From Caldisericota bacterium (GTDB lineage: Bacteria > Caldisericota > Caldisericia > Caldisericales > Caldisericaceae): a stretch of DNA of 55,251 nucleotides. The notes under the pieces were generated by a model. It was not told the origin of the DNA, did not search any database, and saw only the letters and a program-made list of their open reading frames with translations. Positions 8,132-16,503 of this stretch are shown piece after piece. The DNA lies in assembly GCA_030621215.1 (NCBI GenBank), contig JAUXIC010000003.1:1-55251 (forward strand), read 5' to 3'. A program made the position numbers and the translations under genes. Numbering within the stretch: the stretch's first letter is position 1; each line of letters begins with the position of its first letter.

Positions 8132-8542
8132 CTACTTCGTACAATACTTTCCACGCAATTTATCAAGGTCAAACATTAAAGAGGCCATTGGTCTATGAAT
8201 TTTGCCATCCTCATCTTCTACTTCAATCAAAAGTCTGACTTTCTTTGAATGTTTCTCATTAAGAAGTTTTTGCACCAGCCCTTTTATACTGGCTTCTGCC
8301 AAACAAATTTCACCTTCTTTTAATTCATAAGGAAGACTTTCTGAACTCAAAAATGTCGGAACAGCCTCAAATTCATTGCGGGGTATCTTAATCTTTATCG
8401 ACTTTATCACAGCTGTTTTTTTTCCTGTATTCGTAATTTTAATAACAAGAATCCTTAAGTTTTGGTTAAATTCATCATCAACAATTCTGCTAGAAAGAGC
8501 AATAGATAGTTTGGATTCATGTTTAAAAAATGATAAGCCCAA
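8132..8542 (-). CDS. Small protein of unknown function, beta-rich
   Basis: I do not recognise this gene. It encodes about 136 residues without signal peptide or membrane helix. The alternating pattern (LRILVIKITNTGKKTAVIKSIKIKIP, then KVRLLIEVEDEDG) looks like an immunoglobulin-like beta sandwich. An upstream ATG at 8578 exists, but that stretch holds a TATAAT box at 8567-8572 followed by an AGGAGG; the natural start is therefore the TTG at 8542, eight bases after the Shine-Dalgarno. It converges on the flavodoxin gene, 25 bases away, and stands alone as a transcript. Confidence 0.65.
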   Translation of the reverse strand: MGLSFFKHESKLSIALSSRIVDDEFNQNLRILVIKITNTGKKTAVIKSIKIKIPRNEFEAVPTFLSSESLPYELKEGEICLAEASIKGLVQKLLNEKHSKKVRLLIEVEDEDGKIHRPMASLMFDLDKLRGKYCTK

Positions 8543-8566
8543 TTTTGCCACCTCCTCTTTATATGT

Positions 8567-8595
8567 ATTATACGGCATTACTCAATTTATCTAAA
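8567..8595 (-). promoter_or_regulatory. Promoter of the unknown gene ending at 8132
   Basis: Minus-strand TTTAGA (complement of 8590-8595), 17-base spacer and perfect TATAAT (complement of 8567-8572). The AGGAGG Shine-Dalgarno follows within 10 bases, which is why the upstream ATG at 8578 is rejected as the start. Confidence 0.55.
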
Positions 8596-8650
8596 TCTAT
8601 CCCCAATTTCTCCTGAGATAAACAATAACCGGACAAAAAATTTTATCATA

Positions 8651-8678
8651 TTGACTTTTCTAAATAAACATATAAAAT
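8651..8678 (+). promoter_or_regulatory. Promoter of the regulator-acn-icd-acl operon
   Basis: TTGACT (8651-8656), a 16-base spacer and TAAAAT (8673-8678). Transcription should begin near 8685, so the tandem repeat at 8691-8730 lies within the first 50 transcribed bases, a usual place for a repressor site. Confidence 0.6.
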
Positions 8679-8690
8679 GCGGATGGTGTT

Positions 8691-8730
8691 AAAATTTTTT
8701 GTAAGCTGCTAAAATTTTTTGTAAGGAGCA
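8691..8730 (+). repeat. Two tandem 20-bp repeats, candidate operator
   Basis: 8691-8710 and 8711-8730 share the first 15 bases (AAAATTTTTTGTAAG) and match at 17 of 20 positions. The 20-bp spacing is about two helix turns, so two protein dimers could bind the same face. The second copy contains the Shine-Dalgarno GGAG of the regulator gene. Binding by the regulator itself is an inference. Confidence 0.6.
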
Positions 8731-8734
8731 GAAA

Positions 8735-9430
8735 ATGCCTTCAAAAGAAGATGAGGCAATTATAAGAGCGTTAAAACCAGTAATAAAAGGTATTGCAGCA
8801 TTACTCGGAAAAAACTGTGAAGTCGTATTGCATTCATTTATAAACTCGCAACATTCAATTATCGCCATCGAAAATGGAGAAATTACAAACAGACAAGTCG
8901 GTTCATCTCTCACTAATTCAGGACTGGAAATATTAAATGAAGCAATCCAAAATAATAAAGAAATCGTAGGCCCATACAAAAGCGTTTCCCCTGTAGGAAT
9001 TCCGCTACGTTCTGTTACTGTCCCTATCCGGAACAGAAAAGGCAAATTGATAGCTTCCCTTTGTCTTAATATGAATCTTACTGCGGCTATTTCACTGGAT
9101 GAATTTTTTACATCACTTACGCAATTTGCAGAAGATAAGACCTTAAGCAAAAATATCTCAAAAAATACATCTCACTCTACTATCGGATTAATGAAAAAAA
9201 TCTTTGACGAAGTTGCTTACGCTGTAAGTACAAAAAACAATCTTTCAGCAAGCCAAAAAAATAAGTTAATTGTAAAAAAATTACGCAACAGACAATTCTT
9301 TCAGATTAAAAATTCAGTCGAATTTATAGCTAATAAATTAAACGTATCGCAATTTACAATTTATAACTATATAAGAGAAATAAAAAAATCGGAAGGAGAA
9401 GGAGGCAATAATGGGAAAAAGTATCATTGA
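8735..9430 (+). CDS. YheO/DauR-type transcriptional regulator
   Basis: A 231-residue regulator with an N-terminal YheO-like PAS domain (PF08348, about residues 8-120; NCEVVLHSF and GPYKSVSPVGIPLRSVTVPIRN are typical) and a C-terminal helix-turn-helix (HTH_22, about 180-225; SVEFIANKLNVSQFTIYNYIREIK). The characterised relative DauR represses D-arginine dehydrogenase genes in Pseudomonas, so the PAS domain probably binds a small metabolite. The 3' end overlaps aconitase by 20 bases, which ties its synthesis to the citrate genes. Tandem repeats just upstream of its ATG suggest autoregulation. Confidence 0.88.
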   Translation: MPSKEDEAIIRALKPVIKGIAALLGKNCEVVLHSFINSQHSIIAIENGEITNRQVGSSLTNSGLEILNEAIQNNKEIVGPYKSVSPVGIPLRSVTVPIRNRKGKLIASLCLNMNLTAAISLDEFFTSLTQFAEDKTLSKNISKNTSHSTIGLMKKIFDEVAYAVSTKNNLSASQKNKLIVKKLRNRQFFQIKNSVEFIANKLNVSQFTIYNYIREIKKSEGEGGNNGKKYH

Positions 9431-11369
9431 AAAAATCATTGAGAGCCACATTGTAGATGGTATCCCGAAAAAAGAAGAAGAAATCGGCCTGCACATTGAT
9501 CAGACACTCACACAAGACGCAACAGGGACTGCAACATACCTTGAATTTGAAGCAATGGGATTTAAAGAAGTAAAAACAGAAGCAGTCAGTTATGTAGATC
9601 ACAACACCGTTCAGGTAGGTTTTGAAAATGCTGATGACCATCGGTATTTACAGTCCGTTGCAAAAAAATACGGCATCACATTTTCCCGTCCAGGAAACGG
9701 CATTTGTCATCAAGTACAACTAGAGCGATTTGCAAAACCCGGAAATGTTTTAATAGGTACAGACTCCCACACGCCAACAGCAGGAGGCATTGGAGAAATG
9801 GCAATCGGCGTCGGAGGGCTTGATGTAGCAGTTGCAATGGGAGGAGGCCCATTCTACCTCACATACCCAAAAATAATAAGAATAGAGCTTACAGGAAAAT
9901 TGCAGCCCTGGGTTTCGGCAAAAGACGTTATACTAAAAATCTTATCCATACTTACAACAAAAGGCAACGTAGGCTACGCAATAGAATATGGTGGAGATGG
10001 TGTAAAGACGCTTCCCATTCCGGAACGTGCAACAATTACAAATATGGGCGCAGAAACAGGAGTAACTACGTCTATTTTCCCTTCCGATGAGCAAACACAC
10101 GATTTTATGAAAAAACAAGGAAGAGAAAAGGATTGGATTCCACTTGAAGCCGATCCAGATACACATTACGACAAAATAATAAAAATCAATCTTTCAGACA
10201 TAGAGCCAATGGTTGCATGCCCTGATTCGCCAGGTAATGTAAAAACAGTAAAAAAAATTGCCGGGTTGAAAGTTGACCAGATTGCCATCGGAAGCTGCAC
10301 AAATTCTTCGTATAAAGATTTAATGACTGTTGCGCATATTCTGAAAAATCACATTACAAATGAAGACGTTGAGTTTGGTGTAGCGCCAGGATCAAAGCAA
10401 GTAATAGAAATGATAGAAAAAGAGAGAGGTTTATCATCAATTATAAAAGCAGGAGCAAGAATTTTAGAATCTGCTTGCGGTTTTTGCATCGGCAACAGCT
10501 TTGCCCCCGGAACAGATGCTGTGTCTGTCAGGACAAATAACCGGAATTTTAAAGGACGCTGCGGAACAAAAAGCGCAAAAGTATACCTTGTAAGCCCGGA
10601 AACAGCTGCCGCAACAGCCATAACAGGAAAAATTACAGATCCAAGAGACCTGGAGAAAATGGGGGTTAAATATGAAGAAATAAAAATGCCAGAAACATTT
10701 GAAATAGACGACTCTATGTTTATCTTTCCGCTTCCGGAAAAAGAAAGAGAAAAAATAGAAATATTTAAAGGCCCGAACATAAAACCAATCCCAAAAAATG
10801 AACCTCCGCGAGAAACAATAAATGGCGTTGTAACAATTAAGGTAGAGGATAAAACAACGACAGATCATATAATGCCTGCAGGTCCCTATCTTAAATACCG
10901 TTCAAATGTACCAGAATACGCAACTCATGTATTTGAGCCCATAGACCCGCATTTCTCCGAGCGTGCTCTAAAAAATAAAGAGCAAAATATAGCAAATATT
11001 ATTGTAGCAGGAGAAAGTTATGGCCAGGGTTCATCAAGAGAACACGCAGCACTATGCCCAATGTATCTCGGCGTAAAGGCAGTTATCGCAAAGACAATAG
11101 AACGGATACACCAGGCAAACCTTGTAAATTTTGGCATAGTGCCTTTATTATTTAACAATCCTTCAGATTATGATGAAATAGAACAAGGAGATAGTATCGA
11201 AATATCTGACATAAAAAAGGTAATAGAAACCGGAGGAAAAGACATTAAAGCAAAAAATGTAACAAAAAATAAAGACATAACACTCAAATTATATCTTACA
11301 GATATGCAACGAAAAATCATACTCGCTGGAGGGCTCCTGCCCTTTACAGCAAAAGGAGATGTAAAATGA
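9411..11369 (+). CDS. acn: Aconitate hydratase, Aquifex type
   Basis: A 652-residue [4Fe-4S] enzyme interconverting citrate and isocitrate. Cluster ligands are Cys about 296 (GSCTNSS) and Cys about 356 and 359 (CGFCIG). [10 protein letters not shown] and the swivel-domain motif [14 protein letters not shown] are in place. The length of about 650 residues and domain arrangement fit the bacterial/archaeal short form first noted in Aquifex, not AcnA or AcnB of about 900. AAGGAGG precedes the ATG at good distance, and the first 20 bases overlap the regulator gene; four bases overlap icd. Its company with ATP-citrate lyase indicates that citrate is made or consumed for cleavage. Confidence 0.95.
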   Translation: MGKSIIEKIIESHIVDGIPKKEEEIGLHIDQTLTQDATGTATYLEFEAMGFKEVKTEAVSYVDHNTVQVGFENADDHRYLQSVAKKYGITFSRPGNGICHQVQLERFAKPGNVLIGTDSHTPTAGGIGEMAIGVGGLDVAVAMGGGPFYLTYPKIIRIELTGKLQPWVSAKDVILKILSILTTKGNVGYAIEYGGDGVKTLPIPERATITNMGAETGVTTSIFPSDEQTHDFMKKQGREKDWIPLEADPDTHYDKIIKINLSDIEPMVACPDSPGNVKTVKKIAGLKVDQIAIGSCTNSSYKDLMTVAHILKNHITNEDVEFGVAPGSKQVIEMIEKERGLSSIIKAGARILESACGFCIGNSFAPGTDAVSVRTNNRNFKGRCGTKSAKVYLVSPETAAATAITGKITDPRDLEKMGVKYEEIKMPETFEIDDSMFIFPLPEKEREKIEIFKGPNIKPIPKNEPPRETINGVVTIKVEDKTTTDHIMPAGPYLKYRSNVPEYATHVFEPIDPHFSERALKNKEQNIANIIVAGESYGQGSSREHAALCPMYLGVKAVIAKTIERIHQANLVNFGIVPLLFNNPSDYDEIEQGDSIEISDIKKVIETGGKDIKAKNVTKNKDITLKLYLTDMQRKIILAGGLLPFTAKGDVK

Positions 11370-12586
11370 AAATTACAGTAGAAAACGGCAAAATGCATGT
11401 ACCAGACAATCCCACAATTCCATACATAACTGGAGATGGAATCGGGAGAGACATTACACCTGTTGCTATGAAGGTATTTGATGCAGCAGTGGAAAAAGCT
11501 TACAACGGCCAAAGAAAAGTCGAGTGGCTAAAAATCCTTGCAGGAGAAGAAGCATTAGAAAAAAAGGGAGAACCGCTTCCGGAGGAAACAATAGAAGCAA
11601 TAAAAGAACATGTTGTTGCAATAAAAGGCCCTCTTACCACGCCAGTCGGCGGTGGGTACAGATCGCTCAATGTCACTATGAGGCAAGTTATGGACCTGTT
11701 TGTCTGCTTCCGTCCAGTAAGATATTTTGATGGCGTACCCTCGCCCATGAAACACCCGGAATTGCTGGACGTAATTATATTCAGAGAAAATACAGAAGAT
11801 GTGTATGCTGGAATCGAATGGCCATATGATTCAAAAGAAGCAATTGAGGTCCAAAACTTCCTGAAAGATAAATTAAACGTCGATATAAAAGAAAACTCAG
11901 GCATCGGAATAAAACCAATCAGCGTATCCGGCTCAAAGAGGATAGGGAAAGCAGCCATTGACTACGCACTTAAATATGGAAGAAAATCAGTAACAGTCAT
12001 GCACAAAGGAAATATTATGAAATACACAGAAGGGCTCTTCAAAAATGCAATTTATCAACTTGCAGAAGAAGAATATAAAGATACAGTAATCACCGAAAAA
12101 GAATTAACGGAAAAATACAACGGCAAATTACCTGACGGGAAAATCCTTTTGAATGATAGAATTGCAGATGCAATGTTCCAGCAGATACTACTCCGTCCCA
12201 GTGAATATGATATAATTGTCGCACCAAACCTGAACGGTGACTATATTTCAGACGCCTGTGCCGCACAGGTTGGCGGATTAGGTATGGCACCGGGGGGAAA
12301 CATAAACTTTAATACCCACATTGCACTGTTTGAAGCAACACATGGTTCTGCCCCAAAACATGCAGGAAAAAACGAAATAAATCCAGGTTCGATGCTTCTA
12401 TCCGGTTCTGAAATGTTTGAGTATATGGGCTGGGATGAGGTCAAAAAAGTAATTATTACTGCGATAGAGAAGACTATCAAAGAAAAATACGTAACCTACG
12501 ACCTTGCAAGGCAAATAGACGATGCAATAAAAGTATCTACTTCAGATTTTGGTGACAGGATAATCAAAAACATGGAGAATGCCTAA
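11366..12586 (+). CDS. icd: Isocitrate dehydrogenase (probably NADP-dependent)
   Basis: A 406-residue enzyme of the E. coli Icd type, oxidising isocitrate to 2-oxoglutarate or, with high CO2 and NADPH, the reverse. RSLNVTMRQ holds the substrate Ser (about residue 100) that E. coli phosphorylates. [21 protein letters not shown] and NLNGDYISD are the other active-site segments. The NADP-binding loop reads [15 protein letters not shown]: the 2'-phosphate-binding Lys is kept, but the next residue is His where E. coli has Tyr; [10 protein letters not shown] retains the Tyr and Arg. NADP preference is thus likely, not proven. Four bases overlap acn and one base overlaps aclB. Confidence 0.95.
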   Translation: MKITVENGKMHVPDNPTIPYITGDGIGRDITPVAMKVFDAAVEKAYNGQRKVEWLKILAGEEALEKKGEPLPEETIEAIKEHVVAIKGPLTTPVGGGYRSLNVTMRQVMDLFVCFRPVRYFDGVPSPMKHPELLDVIIFRENTEDVYAGIEWPYDSKEAIEVQNFLKDKLNVDIKENSGIGIKPISVSGSKRIGKAAIDYALKYGRKSVTVMHKGNIMKYTEGLFKNAIYQLAEEEYKDTVITEKELTEKYNGKLPDGKILLNDRIADAMFQQILLRPSEYDIIVAPNLNGDYISDACAAQVGGLGMAPGGNINFNTHIALFEATHGSAPKHAGKNEINPGSMLLSGSEMFEYMGWDEVKKVIITAIEKTIKEKYVTYDLARQIDDAIKVSTSDFGDRIIKNMENA

Positions 12587-13845
12587 TGGCACAACGCGGA
12601 ATAAGAGAATACACAGCAAAAAAACTTTTGTCGAAATATATTAATGAATACTCCAGCGGAAAATTTCAGTATAAAGGTGAAGTAGCCCTTATATCCCCTG
12701 AAACCAGTATTGGAACGATTGCAGAAAAAAATAGCTGGATTAAAGAAAAACGCCTTGTTGTAAAACCTGACCAGCTATTTGGAAAAAGAGGGAAGCACAA
12801 TCTTGTGCTGCTTAATGCAACATATGAAGAGGCAAAACAGTGGATAAATGAAAAAATGGGAAAGGTCGTTAAAATTGGGCAAACAAAAGGACCGCTGACT
12901 CACTTTCTCGTAGAGCCATTTGTTCCGCACACTAAAGAATACTACATTGCAATTAAAACTGAACAAGACGGAGATAAAATATATTTTTCTGAAACTGGCG
13001 GAGTAGAAATTGAAGAAAATTGGGAAAATGTAAAAGAATATTTTGTCCCTGTTCTTGAAACGATAGATACCTTAAACTTCTCAACTGTAGATGAAACGAT
13101 AAAAGAATTCATAAAAGCGCTATACAAATTATTTGCAGAACTGGACTTCACATACTTTGAGATAAATCCTTTCACAATAATCAACAATGAAGTTATTCCA
13201 CTGGACCTCGTAGCACGGCTGGATGACACAGCTCTGTTCTGGAATAAAGATAAATGGGGAGATATTGAATTTCCCAACCCATTTGGAAGAACATTTACTG
13301 AAAAGGAGCAATTTATAAGAGACCTGGACGAAAAAACCGGTGCCTCATTAAAGTTAACCATACTTAATCCGAAAGGGCGTGTCTGGCAGATGGTAGCAGG
13401 TGGTGGAGCAAGCGTTGTATATGCAGACACAGTAATAGATCTCGGATATGGCAAAGAACTTGCAAGTTACGGAGAATACTCAGGCAATCCATCCGAGGAA
13501 GAAACTTACCTTTATGCAAAAACCTTACTGGAACTTATGACAAGAGAAAAGAACCCGAAAGGTAAAATATTAATCATAGGCGGAGGCATTGCAAATTTTA
13601 CTGATGTTGCGAAAACATTTAAGGGAATCATAAGAGCAATAAAAGAATATAAAGATAAGATAAAAGAAAACAATGTAAACATATATGTAAGAAGAGGGGG
13701 GCCAAATTACAAACAAGGACTTGCCCTTATGCAAAATTTAGGAGAAGAGACCGGTATCCCAATTGAAGTATACGGCCCAGAACTTAGCATGACTCGTATT
13801 GTTGGTATTGCCCTGAAAGGAGAGAGAGATGAAACAGCTATTTAG
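12586..13845 (+). CDS. aclB: ATP-citrate lyase, small (ATP-grasp) subunit
   Basis: A 419-residue subunit equal to the N-terminal part of eukaryotic ATP-citrate lyase and to the small subunit of Chlorobium. It resembles the succinyl-CoA synthetase beta subunit: an ATP-grasp domain (RLVVKPDQLFGKRGKHNLV near residues 48-66; YFEINPFTI with metal-binding Glu/Asn near 187-195) and a C-terminal citrate/CoA-ligase flavodoxin-like domain with KILIIGGGIANFTDV and GGPNYKQGL. It works as a complex with the large subunit encoded next; the genes overlap by 17 bases. Subunit letters follow Chlorobium usage. Confidence 0.93.
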   Translation: MAQRGIREYTAKKLLSKYINEYSSGKFQYKGEVALISPETSIGTIAEKNSWIKEKRLVVKPDQLFGKRGKHNLVLLNATYEEAKQWINEKMGKVVKIGQTKGPLTHFLVEPFVPHTKEYYIAIKTEQDGDKIYFSETGGVEIEENWENVKEYFVPVLETIDTLNFSTVDETIKEFIKALYKLFAELDFTYFEINPFTIINNEVIPLDLVARLDDTALFWNKDKWGDIEFPNPFGRTFTEKEQFIRDLDEKTGASLKLTILNPKGRVWQMVAGGGASVVYADTVIDLGYGKELASYGEYSGNPSEEETYLYAKTLLELMTREKNPKGKILIIGGGIANFTDVAKTFKGIIRAIKEYKDKIKENNVNIYVRRGGPNYKQGLALMQNLGEETGIPIEVYGPELSMTRIVGIALKGERDETAI

Positions 13846-15664
13846 CAAAGAATCCCAGAGCATTATATACGGCAAACAACTAAAAGCAGTTCAGCGGATG
13901 TTAGATTTTGACTATATCTCTCAAAGAAAAATACCATCTATTGCATGCATTGTAGACCCCAACGGCAGCGGAATCGAAACAGCATTTTTCGGGAGCAAAG
14001 AAATCATAATACCAGTTTACAATACCATTAGCGATGCGGTAAAACATCACCCCAATGCAACAATAATGATTAATTTTGCATCATACCGTTCCGCCTTTGA
14101 AACAACAGTTCAGGCACTGGACATCTCTACGATTGATCTTATTACAGTCATTGCAGAAGGAATACCAGAACGAAAAGAAAGAATAATGAGAGCTTTAGCC
14201 AAAGAAAAAGGGAAAATAATTATTGGCCCTGCAACAGTAGGAGGCATTGTCTCGGGTAAATTTAGAATCGGCAATACTGGAGGAAGCGTTGAAAATCTCA
14301 TTGCATCAAAACTTTACAGAAGTGGAAGCGTGGGGCTTGTAACAAAATCGGGAGGCCTGTTAAACGAAATGTTTAACATCATTGCAAGAGCAGCGGATGG
14401 CATTAATGCGGGCATTGCGATTGGAGGAGACAGATATCCATGCTCTTCCCTCATCGACCATCTACTGCGCCACGAAGAAAACGAAGAAATTAAATTTCAT
14501 GTAATGCTCGGAGAAGTGGGCGGAAAAGAAGAGTATAAAGTTGTTGAAGCGCTAAAAAGTAGAAAAATCAAAAAACCACTTATCGCCTGGGTCACAGGAA
14601 CATGTGCAAAAATATTTCCAACAGAAGTGCAATTTGGACATGCGGGAGCGCGCGCGGGTGGCGAACAAGAAACAGCAGATGCAAAAAATATCGCCCTGAA
14701 AGAAGCAGGAGCCATTGTCCCAGATTCTTTTGACGGATTATTTGAAAAGACAAAAGAAGTTTATGACAGCTTAAAATCCCAGCATATTATTAGCGAAATT
14801 GAAGAATTTACTCCACCTGAGATACCCGTCGATTTCAAAAAAGCAGTAGAACAAAGCATCATAAGATACCATAAAGAATTTATAACAACAATTTCAGATG
14901 ACAGGGGTGAAGAAGTAAAATATGCAGGCATCCCTTTATCACAAATTATAGAAGAAGGAAAAAGCATAGGAGATGTTATAGGTCTACTATGGCTCAAGAA
15001 AAAGCTCCCAGAATATGCCACAAAATTCATCGAGCTTGTCATTGAAATTGTAGCAGATCATGGACCTTGTGTCTCTGGAGCACACAACGCCATAGTAGCA
15101 GCACGGGCAGGAAAAGACCTCGTTTCCGCATTAGCCTCTGGTATGCTCACCATTGGACCTCGCTTTGGAGGCGCAATAGATGGAGCAGGGCATTATTTTA
15201 AATGGGCAAAAGACAGCGGTCTCACGCCAAAAAAATTTGCTGATGAAATGAAGAAAAAAGGTATACCCGTCCCTGGTATAGGCCACAGGGTAAAAAGCAT
15301 AAGAAACCCGGACAAAAGAGTAGAGTTGCTTAAAAATTATGCAAAAACATACTTCCCAAAAACAGAATATCTTGATTACGCTCTTGAAGTAGAAAAAATT
15401 ACAACGGCAAAGAAAGAAAACCTTATCTTAAATGTCGATGGTTGTACAGGCGTTTTACTTGTAGACCTAATGAAATCTATCGGCTTTACAAATGAAGAAA
15501 TAGAGAAAAGAATTAATGCGGGTGTTTTAAATGCATTCTTTGTGGTAGGAAGAAGCATCGGTATAATTGGTCACATCATTGACCAGAAACTCCTTGAAAC
15601 AAAACTTTACAGAACTCCATACGAAGACGTACTTTACACATTACCGAGGGAAGAAAAATTATAA
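13829..15664 (+). CDS. aclA: ATP-citrate lyase, large subunit (CoA ligase plus citrate synthase domains)
   Basis: A 611-residue subunit. Residues 1-330 are a succinyl-CoA synthetase alpha-like module: VTKSGGLLNE for CoA binding and EVQFGHAGA with the phosphorylated His at about 271. Residues 350-611 are a citrate-synthase-like lyase domain (GPCVSGAHN, SGMLTIGPRFGGAIDGA, GIGHRVKS). Together with AclB it converts citrate, CoA and ATP into acetyl-CoA and oxaloacetate. This is the diagnostic enzyme of the classical reductive TCA cycle, but it also serves acetyl-CoA supply in other settings. An AAAGGAGAG Shine-Dalgarno stands before the ATG. A GC-rich hairpin follows the stop codon. Confidence 0.95.
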   Translation: MKQLFSKESQSIIYGKQLKAVQRMLDFDYISQRKIPSIACIVDPNGSGIETAFFGSKEIIIPVYNTISDAVKHHPNATIMINFASYRSAFETTVQALDISTIDLITVIAEGIPERKERIMRALAKEKGKIIIGPATVGGIVSGKFRIGNTGGSVENLIASKLYRSGSVGLVTKSGGLLNEMFNIIARAADGINAGIAIGGDRYPCSSLIDHLLRHEENEEIKFHVMLGEVGGKEEYKVVEALKSRKIKKPLIAWVTGTCAKIFPTEVQFGHAGARAGGEQETADAKNIALKEAGAIVPDSFDGLFEKTKEVYDSLKSQHIISEIEEFTPPEIPVDFKKAVEQSIIRYHKEFITTISDDRGEEVKYAGIPLSQIIEEGKSIGDVIGLLWLKKKLPEYATKFIELVIEIVADHGPCVSGAHNAIVAARAGKDLVSALASGMLTIGPRFGGAIDGAGHYFKWAKDSGLTPKKFADEMKKKGIPVPGIGHRVKSIRNPDKRVELLKNYAKTYFPKTEYLDYALEVEKITTAKKENLILNVDGCTGVLLVDLMKSIGFTNEEIEKRINAGVLNAFFVVGRSIGIIGHIIDQKLLETKLYRTPYEDVLYTLPREEKL

Positions 15665-15685
15665 ATAACCCTTGTTGATGACACT

Positions 15686-15723
15686 ACCCCCCCCTTCCTG
15701 TCAGCTAGATAAGGAGGGGGGTT
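15686..15723 (+). terminator. Terminator-like hairpin after aclA
   Basis: A run ACCCCCCCCTTCC pairs with GGAGGGGGGT across a 14-base loop with one bulge. The following T tract is poor, so termination may be incomplete or factor-assisted. Confidence 0.6.
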
Positions 15724-15736
15724 ATGTTTCTATCCA

Positions 15737-15765
15737 TTCCAAAATAAGCAAATATATAGTATAAT
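15737..15765 (+). promoter_or_regulatory. Promoter giving a leaderless rsmE message
   Basis: TATAAT at 15760-15765 ends five bases before the ATG at 15771; a weak TTCCAA lies 17 bases upstream. Transcription should begin at the start codon. No Shine-Dalgarno is present. Confidence 0.45.
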
Positions 15766-15770
15766 ATGCT

Positions 15771-16491
15771 ATGCCGATATTTTATTATCATGTTAAAAAG
15801 GATGCACAAGAAATAACAGTTGAAGAAAAAACTCTTATTCACCACCTTAGAGACGTAATGAGGGTTGGTAAAAATGAAAGCGTAAGATTCTTCAACAGTA
15901 ATTAGTAATTATATATATATCACAAAAGTAAAAGAAGCTACAAAAACAAAAATTGTTTGCCACATCGAAAAGAAAAGAAGAGTCAGACAATTCTTGCCGG
16001 AAATTTCAATCGTCCAGTCTGTTATTAAACCCCACCTACTGGAAGAAGTAATAAAGCTCTGCGTTCCTGTAGGAGTACAAACGTTTTTCTTTGCAAAAAC
16101 GGATAAAAGCCAATATAACATAGAAAAGAAAATCCAACGATTCAATGCAATTGCACTATCTGTAGCAGAGCAATCAGAAGTTGCGTTTATCCCAAAAATA
16201 GCCCTGCTAAATGGAATAGAAGATTTTTGTAAGCTAAAAGACAAGGGATTCCCTATTGTACTGGAGCCATTTGCTCAACAAAGCATTATGTCCCTCTTAA
16301 AAAATACAATGCCCAAAAAACTATCAATTATGGTAGGGCCTGAGGGTGGCTTTAGCAGAAAAGAAATAGAAATATTTAAAGCCTATAACATACCTTTTGT
16401 TTTCTTGAATACAGGGATGTTCCGCTCAGAACTCGCAGGATTTGCAAGCACACTTATAGTAAGAGAGCTTGTATCGAATCGCCAACAATAG
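15771..16491 (+). pseudogene. rsmE: rsmE (16S rRNA m3U1498 methyltransferase), frameshifted by a 7-bp duplication
   Basis: RsmE methylates U1498 of 16S rRNA in the assembled small subunit. The N-terminal PUA-like part reads in one frame from 15771 (MPIFYYHVKK..., HHLRDVMRVGKNESVRFF) and stops at TAG 15903-15905. The rest, ITKVKEATKTKIVCHIEK through IMVGPEGGFSRKE and FRSELAGFAS, is in the next frame to 16491. The break falls on AGTAATT occurring twice in tandem (15897-15903 and 15904-15910). Removing one copy gives an uninterrupted gene of about 238 residues (VRFFNSNYIYITKV). The SAM-knot motifs downstream are intact. It may be a recent mutation, a reversible slip or an assembly error. Confidence 0.88.
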
Positions 16492-16503
16492 CGGATCCTG
16501 ATC

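Noticed and set aside
8543-8578. ATG at 8578 as the start of the unknown minus-strand gene
   Set aside because: The first codons encode a TATAAT box and an AGGAGG Shine-Dalgarno; the TTG at 8542 fits both.
12942-13454. Long minus-strand open frame opposite aclB, and many like it across the window (for example 10349-10780, 16532-16837, 18828-19133)
   Set aside because: They lie antisense to genes with clear protein motifs, lack ribosome binding sites and have compositions expected of reverse-frame shadows.
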